Shown here: positions 9,834 through 19,516 of the stretch, piece after piece
Layout of the letters: each line of letters starts with the position of its first letter
Numbering within the stretch: position 1 is the stretch's first letter
Assembly: GCA_026708585.1 (NCBI GenBank)
Contig: JAPOUQ010000081.1
Coordinates: forward strand, 1 to 64,000
DNA from: Gammaproteobacteria bacterium
GTDB lineage: Bacteria > Pseudomonadota > Gammaproteobacteria > Arenicellales > Poriferihabitantaceae
Reading direction: 5' to 3'
Length of the DNA: 64,000 nt
Program-made: the position numbers and the translations under genes
Notes under the pieces: model-generated
The model's database searches: none
Told to the model about the DNA's origin: nothing
Seen by the model: the letters and a program-made list of their open reading frames with translations, nothing else

Positions 9834-11009
9834 ATGGATCCAGTATGGTTATTGGTGTTGCTTCCTGTTGCCGCAGCTAGCGGTTGGCTTGTTGCTGCCC
9901 ATGATCGAACTTCGAAGAATCAAAAGACCCATATTCCCGATCGATTCTTTGAGGGATTGAATTGCCTTTTGAACGATCAACATGATGAGGCACTCAGAAT
10001 CTTTCTTGATGCTGTTGAGATGGACAGCGGTACGGTTGAAATGCACATGGCGCTCGGCAATATGTTCCGTCAACGTGGAGAAGTTGATCGTGCTACACGG
10101 ATCCATGAAAATCTGGTTAATCGAACCGATCTTGACAACGAGTTGAGAAGTCAGGCTCTGTTTGAACTAGCTCAGGACTATTTCAAGGCGGGATTGTATG
10201 ATCGTGCTGAAAACCTATTTCAGCAATTAAGAAAAATCAAAACGGTTCGGGTTCGGGCATGTCAATTGTTGTTGCAGATTTATGACCAAGAGAGAGAGTG
10301 GGAAAAAGCGATTGAAGTCTCACTTGAGCTAAATGAACATTCTGACTATGACTATTCCCATACGATTGCACATCTCTATTGTGAGGTTGCGGAGAGCAAT
10401 ATTCGAACTGGGAATTACGCACAGGCTGATGCAAATATAGCACTCGCATTCCAATATGATCAGAAGTGTATCCGAGGAGTGCTGCAATCCGGTCGTCTTG
10501 CAGTAATGCGCTCGAATCATACCAGTGCCATTGCAATCTGGCGGAGTCTCGAATATCTTGCTCCAGAATATTTAGGTGAAGTCGTTACTCACATTCAAAA
10601 CAGTTATAAGGCATTGGGTGATCTTGCATCTTTGCATCAGTTTTTGAAAACTGCATTAAAGAAGAACAAAGACAGCCGAATCGTTAATGCCTTGGTTGAG
10701 TTGACTCGAGAACAACAAGGAGAAGAGGCGAGTCGGAAGTTAATGTTGAAACTTGTTCGGGAGCATCCAACTCTTGAAGGGGTTTTACAGGTCATTGCCA
10801 GTCAAGACCGTGCAATTGGAAGTTCCGGACAGGAAAAAGATTATCAACTGTTAGCAAGTTTGATTAGTCATGTTGTGAAAACGGGACGCCATTACAGTTG
10901 CAGAAATTGTGGCTTTCAGAGCAATACGCTACATTGGCAATGTCCAGGGTGCAAATCGTGGGGTGCCATGCAAAGACCCGAAGTTCCAGAGCTTAAATCG
11001 GTTCCCTAA
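9834..11009 (+). CDS. lapB: Lipopolysaccharide assembly protein B
   Basis: LapB is an inner-membrane TPR protein that, in E. coli, adapts FtsH to degrade LpxC and so sets LPS synthesis. An N-terminal membrane anchor (residues 1-20) is followed by a run of TPR-like helices (about 40-330) and a C-terminal rubredoxin-type metal site with two CxxC pairs (CRNC and CPGC, about residues 356-375). The 391 residues match the 389 of E. coli LapB. The lipid A genes lpxD/A/B and fabZ, part of the process it balances, lie at the far end of this window. Confidence 0.95.
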   Translation: MDPVWLLVLLPVAAASGWLVAAHDRTSKNQKTHIPDRFFEGLNCLLNDQHDEALRIFLDAVEMDSGTVEMHMALGNMFRQRGEVDRATRIHENLVNRTDLDNELRSQALFELAQDYFKAGLYDRAENLFQQLRKIKTVRVRACQLLLQIYDQEREWEKAIEVSLELNEHSDYDYSHTIAHLYCEVAESNIRTGNYAQADANIALAFQYDQKCIRGVLQSGRLAVMRSNHTSAIAIWRSLEYLAPEYLGEVVTHIQNSYKALGDLASLHQFLKTALKKNKDSRIVNALVELTREQQGEEASRKLMLKLVREHPTLEGVLQVIASQDRAIGSSGQEKDYQLLASLISHVVKTGRHYSCRNCGFQSNTLHWQCPGCKSWGAMQRPEVPELKSVP

Positions 11010-11060
11010 TGATCTGGCCCATGCCTTGGGCGTTTCTCTCATTCGCAATACTCTGATTTT

Positions 11061-12419
11061 ATGAAAGTGTCCATTATCGGGACCGGTTATGTGGGTTTGG
11101 TTACCGGCGCATGTTTTGCCGAAATGGGCAATGATGTAATATGCGTTGATTCAGATCCAATAAAAATCGCAAAACTCAAACAAGGGATTATTCCGATTCA
11201 TGAACAGGGTCTGACCGCAATTGTCCAGAATAATCTTGCACATGGTCGTCTTCATTTTACTTCCGAGATAGCGGAAGGAATTGAGCATGGTGAAGTGAAT
11301 TTTATTGCAGTTGGTACTCCACCTGATGAGGATGGCAGTGCGGATTTGTCGAGTGTAAATAAAGTTGCGCGATCAATTGGAGAATTGCTGGAAGGATTCA
11401 AAGTGATTGTCACGAAGTCCACGGTTCCAGTAGGAACGGCCAATCATGTAAAGGGAATTATCCAAGAAATTCTTAACCGAAGGGGGTGTCAAGCTGAATT
11501 TGCAGTCGTTTCGAATCCAGAATTTCTAAAAGAGGGCGTTGCTGTTCAAGATTTCATGAAACCTGACAGAATTATATTGGGCGGCGATGATAAGCGAGCT
11601 CTAACTATGCTGCGAGACTTGTATGCACCGTTCAATCGAAATCATGAGCGTTTGATCATTATGGACGTGATGTCCGCTGAATTAACCAAATACGTTGCTA
11701 ATTCAATGCTGGCATCGAAGATATCTTTCATGAATGAAATGTCTCAAATCGCCGAGAGGCTTGGTGCAGATATAGAATCGGTTCGTATCGGTATTGGATC
11801 AGATCCTAGAATTGGTTATGATTTTATTTATGCTGGGTGTGGGTACGGTGGATCCTGTCTACCCAAAGATACTCGCGCTCTGTATCAGACAGCGATATCA
11901 AGAGGATACCATGCTCGCATGCTTGAGGCTGTAAATGAAGTTAACGACCAACAAAAGCGAATTTTACCGAATCAGGTTATTCGCCGCTTTGGAACCGATT
12001 TATCCAAGCATGTCATTGCATTATGGGGTCTCGCATTCAAGCCTGATACGGATGATATACGTGAGGCACCGAGTCTTGTCATTCTTGAAACTCTCTGGGA
12101 ACATGGAGCTACAGTTCAAGCTTATGATCCGGTAGCGTGTGATTCGGTACAGATCGCTTATGGTGATCGAGTTGATTTAAAGCTGTATAAGGATTCACCA
12201 TTTGAGGTATTAGAGGGTGCTGATTGTCTGGTTGTAGTTACAGAGTGGGGAGAGTTTCGAGGGATTGATCTCGTTAAGGTAAGGGATGCAATGTCTGGAA
12301 ATGTGATATTTGATGGTCGTAACATTTTTTCCGCGGAAATCGCTGAACAGGTAGGTTTGGAATATTATGGAATCGGTCGAACCCCCAATTTATCAATGAG
12401 TCGGAAAACCAGACATTAA
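11061..12419 (+). CDS. ugd: UDP-glucose 6-dehydrogenase
   Basis: Ugd oxidises UDP-glucose twice to UDP-glucuronate, a precursor for surface polysaccharides. The N-terminal Rossmann motif GTGYVGLVTGACFAEMG is at residues 7-23. The catalytic cysteine lies in CGYGGSCLPKDTRAL, and the C-terminal UDP-binding domain includes WGLAFKPDTDDIREAPS. At 452 residues it is full length. It stands alone at the start of a region of mobile-element debris and has no glycosyltransferase neighbours in the window, so the polysaccharide it serves is unknown. Confidence 0.95.
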   Translation: MKVSIIGTGYVGLVTGACFAEMGNDVICVDSDPIKIAKLKQGIIPIHEQGLTAIVQNNLAHGRLHFTSEIAEGIEHGEVNFIAVGTPPDEDGSADLSSVNKVARSIGELLEGFKVIVTKSTVPVGTANHVKGIIQEILNRRGCQAEFAVVSNPEFLKEGVAVQDFMKPDRIILGGDDKRALTMLRDLYAPFNRNHERLIIMDVMSAELTKYVANSMLASKISFMNEMSQIAERLGADIESVRIGIGSDPRIGYDFIYAGCGYGGSCLPKDTRALYQTAISRGYHARMLEAVNEVNDQQKRILPNQVIRRFGTDLSKHVIALWGLAFKPDTDDIREAPSLVILETLWEHGATVQAYDPVACDSVQIAYGDRVDLKLYKDSPFEVLEGADCLVVVTEWGEFRGIDLVKVRDAMSGNVIFDGRNIFSAEIAEQVGLEYYGIGRTPNLSMSRKTRH

Positions 12420-12779
12420 ATTTTGTTGCAGGTTATTTTGTAAATTGAATCGAAACAGAAAAATGATCTATGAAGGGCAATTGGAATGAAGGTAGAAACA
12501 AAATCGAGACGATGACGGTTGGTGACACAGTGAAAACCTCGGCCAAAATTCATGCCAAACAGTTATGGATAGTGTTGCTGTGTGGATTCGATCATAGGTA
12601 CGATATCGTCCACATTTGTACCTTACCAATTCATATCATGATACAGGATAAAACCATGCTGATCCTCCAGAATATATACCGAAACTCATTGTGGAGTATC
12701 GAATTCCGCAACCAGAATACTCAGCGCTGACTCCAAGCTTTAGATTAATCTTTGACATCAGTTCATATAGTCTCCGACC
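12420..12779. other. Gap between ugd and transposase remnant
   Basis: I see no supported gene here. Short open frames on the plus strand have no recognisable motif. The right part is probably decayed 3' sequence of the neighbouring transposase gene. Confidence 0.4.
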
Positions 12780-13456
12780 GGTTGTGGTTTCGCCTGCGAG
12801 GTCTTGCGTACTCGATAAAACAGTTGCTTGATCGAACGGGTCTGGTGAGCCGACTGGCACCTATTGGAAAATCTTGGATCTTGGCCGTCTCGCACATCAG
12901 ACAACGAGTCATAACCCACAGCAGACTGATGTCGGTTGGATAATGTACATCGATTTTAACCATAAAGGGATCAAAGCGACTGAGCAAGGGCACGCCAGGC
13001 TTTTTTTCTAGCCACCTTGTGACCACTCTCCCCCACCAGACGAAAGACCTCAACCAACAGTTCCGGAGTCAGAAGCTCTACATTTTCGATTGCCGTCTGA
13101 AGATGATACTGATAATCGTCAGAGGTACATGAATGACCCAGAAACTTGCGTATCATCCTGTGCTCATTGATGAACTCATGCAGTTGGTCATAGTTGCAAC
13201 CGAGACCCTGTTTGAGCACTCCCATCGCCAGAATCTGCCATAACTCCATGCTCGGACGACTGTTCTGCTGGTCCTTGACGGGCAATATATGTTGATCCAG
13301 CAGGTCAAACAAGGCCTTGCGTATACCCTTGTCCCGATACAGATGTTGAAGTCCCATTAGCAAAGCCGGGATGTCATCTCGTGATTTCGGATTCAGTGCA
13401 ATGTCTTCGATCCGAACTTCGCCGATTTCCATCTGTGTATGTTGCACTGTTCTCAT
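12780..13456 (-). pseudogene. ISNCY-type transposase remnant, frameshifted and 3'-truncated
   Basis: The N-terminal 161 residues, with MELWQILAMGVLKQGLGCNYDQL-type sequence, resemble the start of ISNCY-family (IS1202-like) transposases. The frame breaks at a run of seven adenines on the coding strand (13001-13007). One extra base moves the continuation, KKPGVPLLSRFDPF then DVHYPTDISLLW, into another frame, which runs on to about 12780. A complete transposase of this family would need well over 1.2 kb; only about 0.7 kb is left before ugd. It is therefore inactive. Its 5' end belongs to the repeat copy at 13359-13813. Confidence 0.75.
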
Positions 13457-13813
13457 AGTTTTTGCTCAAAATAGCCGAAGATTATCAAAATTTTCGATAT
13501 GGACTCAAGAATCGAAAGTATACGACAAAAACGCTTTGCTCAATAAAACTCTATGTTGTACATCTGGCTATTATTACATATGATATCAATTAGTTAATTG
13601 TATTTTATGGGTTTTCTAGCAGATCCCATCAATGTTAAGGTGCTACAAGACGATGCTGAACAATCTCAGAACCCAAAATATTCGATAAGCAGAAACTGAT
13701 AATCAAGTTCTACCAAGAAAAACAACATACCGTCCAGCAGATCATCAGGATGACGAACCTCTCCAAACCAACGCTTTGCTAAATCTTTAGAGGAGGTGAA
13801 GTGATTAAAGTCA
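13359..13813 (+). repeat. Diverged direct repeat, copy A
   Basis: About 455 bp that recur at 16182-16638 in the same orientation. It contains the reversed 5' end of the ISNCY-type transposase gene, a non-coding stretch of about 230 bp and a recombinase-type HTH fragment reading rightward. The longest exact match I found is 20 bp, at 13688-13707 and 16514-16533. GATTTCGGATTCAGT is also shared exactly. The two copies have drifted by substitutions and small indels. Confidence 0.8.
13687..13782 (+). pseudogene. C-terminal HTH fragment of a serine recombinase/resolvase
   Basis: The 31 codons before a TAA include KLIIKFYQEKQ, then QQIIRMTNLSKPTL. This resembles the C-terminal helix-turn-helix of Hin/resolvase-type recombinases (K-I-x-L-Y-x-x-G...I...x-I-S-x-x-T-L-Y). 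No start codon or catalytic domain is upstream, so only a fragment survives. Another short HTH-bearing transposase is possible. Confidence 0.45.
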
Positions 13814-13951
13814 GCACCCCCTTACTCTGCTGTCCCTTGCTGCTGATCGATGTCTCCTGATCCAACGGATAGTATCCGCTCTCGGTACTCAGTACCAAAG
13901 CCAACATTTTTTTTAATAATTTAAGAGAAGAGGTGAAAATTGTTGATGCTT
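13814..13951. other. Spacer right of repeat copy A
   Basis: No gene seen. A short GGTAC-tga-GTACC dyad lies downstream of the binding-protein gene's stop, but it lacks a following T-run in the gene's direction. Confidence 0.3.
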
Positions 13952-15307
13952 TTATTGCTCAGGCTGATACCTGAGATCCAGACTGCGCTGAAGTTGGGCC
14001 CCGATATCTTCCGGCTTTGCTTTGCCTGCAATGGCCCTGACAGCTGCATCCCAGCTCTCTTGCTCCAGATCAGGTGTGCCGCGTGAAAGATACTGCGTAG
14101 TATAGCGAATCGTCTCATGGCAATTCCTGCGCCAGGATAAGAACTTGTTAGCAACAGGGTCGACTGAATTAACCTTATGACGGGACAGTGGATAGAATCC
14201 AGGGAGTGCACGAACGTATAGAGTAGCAAAATCCTCCGTAGTAAGCCATTCTAGAAACATCAATGCAGCCGACATATTATGACTGCTGGAATTCAAGCCT
14301 ATCCCCATGTCAAAATGATCGGAGATATAACACTCATCTCCAGTTTTCTGAACAGGGGGAGGAAATGCACCCATCTCAAACTCAACCTCTGCATTGAACC
14401 CTGCGATCACCCAGCTACCGGCAGGGTATATAGCAGCTCGCCCAGCAGTGAACAGAGCCTGGCTTTCCGAGTAAGTTCGAGTCGTATATCCCTTGCCAAG
14501 ATAGCGACGCCACTTGGATAAAGTTCGATAAGGAGCCACCCAGGGTTCATCTGTTAGTTTTTGTCGTCCCTTGATCAGGGCAAGACGACCTTCTTCTCCT
14601 CTCCAATAGGTAGGACCAATGTTGTTATAGCCCATAGTTGCGGCAGGCCACCGAGAAGCAAGACCCAGCGCCATCGGGATCCATCGGCCATCATTACGAA
14701 TCCTTTCAAGCACTGCAAAAAACTCGTCTTCTGTTTTAGGCGGGTTGAGACCTAGTTGCATGAATATTTCACGATTGTAGATAAAGCCATGAATTACCGA
14801 AGCCACTGGGACGCAATATGTTGTTGTCCCATTATCGGTCTGCCAAGCGGACTTAGCTATGTTTGAAAAATACTTCATCCCAGAAAGACTATTGATATCG
14901 GTGAAATGCCCTGCCTCATATAGAACCAGTGATTGGTCAAATGGACGGCAGGTAATCAAGTCACCAGCCATCTCTGATTTGAGTTTGTATAAAATTTCAG
15001 CGTCATAGTGTGTTGGTTCGGTTGGTCTGAACTCCAAAGAGATATTGGGGTGGGAGGCCTCAAATGCCGGAATGATCATCTCCTCCCATGCCATTCGATC
15101 GCCACTCCGCCAGCTTTCGATAGTCAGAGTCTTGACTGTCTGAGGGATGGCAGTTGCACTTATCATCATCGAGGTAAGGATTGCGATTGGTAATCTTGGT
15201 AGCCTAGGGTTTTTTCCCTCCAAATTTCGGAAAATAACGCCTAACAAACCCAACGACCTGAATATCTGGGATACTCCTTGAATCATCATGTCTAAAAATC
15301 TTGTCAT
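13952..15307 (-). CDS. Orphan extracellular sugar-binding protein (SBP_bac_1 type)
   Basis: The product resembles family 1 extracellular solute-binding proteins of sugar ABC transporters: TLTIESWRSGDR near the N terminus, then F-x-x-x-x-P-x-I-S-L-E-F, a YNREIFMQLGLNPPKT segment and the AALMFLEWLTTEDFA helix. A hydrophobic segment at about residues 39-53 (IAILTSMMISATA) looks like a signal peptide core. The first 30 or so residues are unusually long for one, and an internal TTG at codon 29 would give a conventional signal peptide. No permease or ATPase gene is nearby. The gene sits between the two diverged repeat copies and may have arrived with them. The frame is intact over 451 codons. Confidence 0.75.
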   Translation of the reverse strand: MTRFLDMMIQGVSQIFRSLGLLGVIFRNLEGKNPRLPRLPIAILTSMMISATAIPQTVKTLTIESWRSGDRMAWEEMIIPAFEASHPNISLEFRPTEPTHYDAEILYKLKSEMAGDLITCRPFDQSLVLYEAGHFTDINSLSGMKYFSNIAKSAWQTDNGTTTYCVPVASVIHGFIYNREIFMQLGLNPPKTEDEFFAVLERIRNDGRWIPMALGLASRWPAATMGYNNIGPTYWRGEEGRLALIKGRQKLTDEPWVAPYRTLSKWRRYLGKGYTTRTYSESQALFTAGRAAIYPAGSWVIAGFNAEVEFEMGAFPPPVQKTGDECYISDHFDMGIGLNSSSHNMSAALMFLEWLTTEDFATLYVRALPGFYPLSRHKVNSVDPVANKFLSWRRNCHETIRYTTQYLSRGTPDLEQESWDAAVRAIAGKAKPEDIGAQLQRSLDLRYQPEQ

Positions 15308-15879
15308 TTCACCATATCGACCGTTTCTTGCAAAAGGTTTAAAATCCTATAGCCAACTTACCATAAAAATACGAGAATTTTGAATAGATGTGACATGGAT
15401 GCATGATATCAATATCTTTCATCAGGCACTGTTAACCCGAAATAAGTATCGGCTTCACCAAGGCATTTACAGTCACTCGACCACGGAAGCTGGTCGAGGT
15501 AATGCAAAATGTTATCACCCTGCGACTGTTCCTTAGTTTCTGGCGATACCCGCAAGGGCATGGCGTGCAAGATTGGCTTTGGAATTCTATATCGAGGATT
15601 AAACGACTTTGAACAGGGATTGGAGTGGGTGCTATTACGAATAGAATTCCATCTAGCTTTAACGCGTTGAAATTATGTGGCCCTGTTGGGCATGGTCGAG
15701 GCGTTGGTTGAACTGGGTCTTTTATAGTTATCTGGTGAGTTTGACACAAAACAGAAAACTGCTAAGCGAAAGATCAACATTCGCAAAGTTCGGGATTTGA
15801 GCTTTTCCTTCAGTATAGAAAGACTGCAGATTGGGCTAGAAGTGCATCCAGTCGACCCAAATGACAGAGTGAAAGTAGA
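15308..15879. other. Gene-poor stretch with no recognisable gene
   Basis: About 570 bp with stops in all frames at short intervals, apart from one minus-strand frame (15432-15749) that has no recognisable motif and no plausible start signal. It looks like decayed accessory DNA upstream of the sugar-binding protein gene. Confidence 0.4.
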
Positions 15880-16104
15880 GTGGTTGTTTCGTGCCGCAAC
15901 ACGAGTCTACAAGGTAACAGCTCTGCACAATATTTTCTAGATAGGATGTACCATTGGTGGCATAAATATCCAAAAACTGCCTATATGTGGTACAACCTTT
16001 CCATGAATAATGGCTATGATGAAACCTCGGTAATGCAGGTAATGCAAGTGATCACATATCCGTATTCTCTAAAATATTTCTACCGGTGTATTCAGATAGT
16101 TTGA
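15880..16104 (+). pseudogene. Sel1-like repeat (TPR) gene remnant
   Basis: The frame contains GNSSAQYFLDRMY, then KYPKTAYMWYNLSMNNGYDE. This matches the Sel1-like repeat pattern (A-x-x-x-L-x-x-M-Y ... D-x-x-K-A-Y-M-W-Y-N-L-A-A-x-N-G). One repeat of about 36 residues is left; neither a signal peptide nor further repeats are present. Sel1 proteins usually carry several repeats and mediate protein contacts, so this is a fragment. Confidence 0.5.
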
Positions 16105-16181
16105 ATAATATGAGATCGGTATCGGTAATCGCTGTTTAGATGATAAAAATCGAGATCAAGCAATTCTCCTCGCGGCAAAGT

Positions 16182-16638
16182 GCAGTAAAGCGGGTATGCC
16201 GTCTCTCGATTTCGGATTCAGTTCAACGTCCTCAATCTGGGCTTCACCGACTTCCATCTGTTTATACTGTACTGCTCTTAGGGTATTTACTCAAAATAGG
16301 CGAAGATTTGCAAAGATTTCCGGTTTGGGTGAAAGAATCGGGCAATATGAGCCAAAATCGCTTTTCTTAGCAGATGTTTATGTTATACTTGCAAATATTA
16401 TAATATATAATATCAATTAGTTATTACAGTTTTTGAGTTTTCTTGCGGACACGATATATCAAGGCGCTACAAGACGATGTCTGAGCGATTTTCAGGACCC
16501 ACAATAACCGATTAGCAGAAACTGATAATCAAGCTCCCCCAAGAGAAACTGTATACCGTCCGGTAGTCTACAAGATGTTGAACATCTCCAAACCGACGAT
16601 TTATGAGTCTTAGGGGAGGTGAAGTTATCGAAGTCTCG
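16182..16638 (+). repeat. Diverged direct repeat, copy B
   Basis: Second copy of the unit at 13359-13813. On the minus strand its left part (about 16190-16280) encodes LRAVQYKQMEVGEAQIED and on to LNPKSRDGIPALL, the N terminus of the same ISNCY-type transposase, and the rest of that gene is missing. The right part (16563-16613, plus strand) encodes VVYKMLNISKPTIYES before a stop, the recombinase-type HTH seen in copy A. Confidence 0.8.
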
Positions 16639-16666
16639 ACCAAGCGAATATATATGGTAGGTTAAA

Positions 16667-19516
16667 ATGACAGGAAAAACGTACGAGACGGCTTTCAACT
16701 TAGTACTATCGGATGCCTTGCGATGCAGGCATCCGCAATGGCGACATCATATCCAAGCAGAGCGGACAGGAGTTATAGAAGGCGCTCAGGGGTTACGACC
16801 TGATATTCTCATTACCCCCTTAAACAGCAGTCCGGTTATTGTCGAAACCGAATACTATCCTGACAGAACCGTTGAGCAGGAAGCGATTGACCGACTTGGT
16901 GTTAATCTGATCCAAACTGGACAACCAGTAGAGCATGTATTCGCAGTTCGTGTTTCATCACAATTAAGTTCTGAGCCACAGGACAAAATCAGGGATAGTA
17001 TTGAGGTTGCCGAATTTAAATTTTGCATTTATTCTCTCCAACCGGATGGATCACAAAAACGCTGGCCACGAGAAGGCTGGATACAGGGTGACATAGATGA
17101 TCTAGCAACTAGCATAGAAGCATCGACTTTATCAGAAACTTTGTTAGCTGCCAGCACAAATACTCTGGAAAAAGGTATAGCACAATCTGCGGCAACGCTT
17201 CAACAATCACAAACCAACGTTGGCGATCTGATTGCTGAGAGACTTTGTCAAGAAGCCGGAGAGCAGACTAATCGCATGGCAATGGCGATCATCGCCAATG
17301 CTATGACATTCCATTCTCGAATTGAAGGGCAACAGAGTATCCCAACCTTATCATCGTTGTCAGGTCGTACAGAAATAGTGAATTGCTGGCAGTGGATTGT
17401 CCATGAAGTCAATTACTGGCCGATTTTCCATATAGCATCAGGCTTATTGAATATCATTCCTGCTAAGCAGGCGAATAGCATACTAAAAAAATTAATGGCC
17501 ATGACGGATCAACTCATTGCAATGGGGGCAACCCAAATAAACGACCTTTCGGGTCGTGCCTTTCAGACCCTTATATCAGACAGGAAGTTCCTGGCCACTT
17601 TCTACACATTGCCTGCATCTGCCACTCTACTAGCAGAACTTGCAATATCCAGACTTAATACAGATTGGTGTGACAGGGATGAAGTAACAGCATTGCGTGT
17701 TGCAGATTTTGCTTGTGGTACGGGCGCCCTATTGAATGCCGCATACCACGCAATATGTAGCCGTTATAGACGAGCAGGTAATGATGATGCAGACATTCAC
17801 GCTAGCATGATTGAATCCTCATTGTATGGTTGTGACATTATGCCGGCTGCTACACACCTGACGGCATCCACATTGTCAAACGCACAACCTGGATTGACTT
17901 ATGGAACAACACAGATAGCCACTATGCCATATGGCTATGATGAGAACAACGTTGTCTGGATAGGGTCACTGGAGTTGATTGAAAAACAAGAAACCTTGTC
18001 GTTACTTAGCTTGGGTCGAAAGCAGTTATCCGGTAAGGCGAGCGGAAATCGCACACGGGATTTGGATGTCCCACATGAATCCATGGATGTTGTTATTATG
18101 AATCCACCTTTTACCCGTCCGACAAATCACAAACTGGCAACCATTCCAGTGCCTTCATTTGCAGGATTTAACACTACCAATGCTGAACAGAAAGCCATGA
18201 GCAACAGGCTGAGTTCTATAAACCGATCTCTATCTGACAAAGCTGGGGACGGTTATGCTGGATTATCTTCCAACTTCATTGATCTAGCACATGCAAAATT
18301 GAAGCCTGGACAGGGGGTTCTGGCAATGGTGTTACAGGCCACATTTGTCCAAGGCAGTGGTTGGAGTAACGCACGGAAACTGCTAGCAAAGCATTACGAA
18401 GATATAGCCGTAATTTCGATTGCCAATCCCGGTTCAAGAAATTATGCCTTCTCGGCTGATACCGATATGGGAGAAGTGTTAGTTGTCGCAAAAAAGAAAA
18501 AGAATACGACAACAGGGACTGGAAAATATATGTTTGTAAACCTGTTACATAGACCTGTTCATCATGTTGCAGCGATCGAAACAGCCAAGTCTATCGACAA
18601 ACACAGAAAGAATGGTACTGATGGAATCATCAAACTTGGTGATCTATACGATAACGGAAACTGCATAAGTTTGAATCGGTATATCGGCGGTTGTGCTGGG
18701 CTTGTGGAGTCTGGGCTTGCAAAGTTCATGGAACATCTTGTTGATGGGGTATTTCTCAATTCCAGAACAGGAAAATCAGAACAGTTTCCGATTACAAGAT
18801 TGGAAGAATTGGGTCAGCCAGGGTTATCCCATAGAAATATCGTCTATCAACCAAACGGTCCTTTTGATAAGGTTCCGTTACGATCTTCAGTACCGACTTA
18901 TCCTGCCTTATGGAGCCATGATGCACCTCGTGAACGATCATTCATAGTCAAACCTGACAGCGAACTTCTTGTTAAGACGAATATGAATGAGCAGGCAGCA
19001 AAGATTTGGGAACAAAATGCCACCCGCCTGCATATATCTCTGGATTTTCGATTTAATTCTCAAAGTCTGGCCGCCTGTCTTAATCCAGAAAAAATGCTAG
19101 GCGGCACTGCATGGCCAAATTTTATAGCCCATGATAAGTTCATGGAGCCTATCATCTTGTTATGGCTCAATTCCACGATGGGAATTATGGCATATTGGTG
19201 GGTAAGTCCGCGTCAGCAGCTGGGAAGAGGCAGAATGACTAGAACACTTCTACCCAATGTCGCTGTCATTGACCCGTGCCAATTCAGTAAGAACGAAATT
19301 CCGACATGGGATAGTCTGTTTCACCGGTTCAGGCATGAGACATTTCTGCCCGCAAATGAGGCATTGCATGATGATGCACGCATTGCGTTGGATAATGCCA
19401 TATTTGACTTGCTTAACATATCACAGGAAATACGTGACGGTTTCGATTTGATCCGTCGTCAATGGTGCAATGAACCATCGGTGCACGGTGGGAAAAAGAG
19501 AAGTTATAAATTATGA
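16667..19516 (+). CDS. N6-adenine DNA methyltransferase with N-terminal nuclease-like domain (type IIG-like)
   Basis: The 949-residue protein carries a gamma/N6-type DNA methyltransferase core: motif I VADFACGTGALLNAAY at about residues 344-359 for SAM binding, and motif IV MNPPFTRP at about 477-484 for the target adenine. The first 120 residues look like a PD-(D/E)XK nuclease fold: RPDILI (Asp46), then VIVETEY (Glu60, Glu62). The usual lysine position holds Glu62, so cleavage activity is uncertain. The C-terminal 400 residues could be the target-recognition region. No separate S or R subunit is adjacent. It may be a single-chain restriction-modification enzyme, an orphan methylase or part of a larger defence system. 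The frame is intact, unlike its left-hand neighbours. Confidence 0.8.
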   Translation: MTGKTYETAFNLVLSDALRCRHPQWRHHIQAERTGVIEGAQGLRPDILITPLNSSPVIVETEYYPDRTVEQEAIDRLGVNLIQTGQPVEHVFAVRVSSQLSSEPQDKIRDSIEVAEFKFCIYSLQPDGSQKRWPREGWIQGDIDDLATSIEASTLSETLLAASTNTLEKGIAQSAATLQQSQTNVGDLIAERLCQEAGEQTNRMAMAIIANAMTFHSRIEGQQSIPTLSSLSGRTEIVNCWQWIVHEVNYWPIFHIASGLLNIIPAKQANSILKKLMAMTDQLIAMGATQINDLSGRAFQTLISDRKFLATFYTLPASATLLAELAISRLNTDWCDRDEVTALRVADFACGTGALLNAAYHAICSRYRRAGNDDADIHASMIESSLYGCDIMPAATHLTASTLSNAQPGLTYGTTQIATMPYGYDENNVVWIGSLELIEKQETLSLLSLGRKQLSGKASGNRTRDLDVPHESMDVVIMNPPFTRPTNHKLATIPVPSFAGFNTTNAEQKAMSNRLSSINRSLSDKAGDGYAGLSSNFIDLAHAKLKPGQGVLAMVLQATFVQGSGWSNARKLLAKHYEDIAVISIANPGSRNYAFSADTDMGEVLVVAKKKKNTTTGTGKYMFVNLLHRPVHHVAAIETAKSIDKHRKNGTDGIIKLGDLYDNGNCISLNRYIGGCAGLVESGLAKFMEHLVDGVFLNSRTGKSEQFPITRLEELGQPGLSHRNIVYQPNGPFDKVPLRSSVPTYPALWSHDAPRERSFIVKPDSELLVKTNMNEQAAKIWEQNATRLHISLDFRFNSQSLAACLNPEKMLGGTAWPNFIAHDKFMEPIILLWLNSTMGIMAYWWVSPRQQLGRGRMTRTLLPNVAVIDPCQFSKNEIPTWDSLFHRFRHETFLPANEALHDDARIALDNAIFDLLNISQEIRDGFDLIRRQWCNEPSVHGGKKRSYKL

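Noticed and set aside
12470..12730. 86-codon plus-strand frame after ugd
   Set aside because: No motif, odd composition, and the opposite strand is decaying transposase sequence.
13001..13007. Programmed frameshift at A7 in the transposase
   Set aside because: The shift needed is +1, not the usual -1 on A-AAA-AAG, and the gene is also truncated, so decay explains it better.
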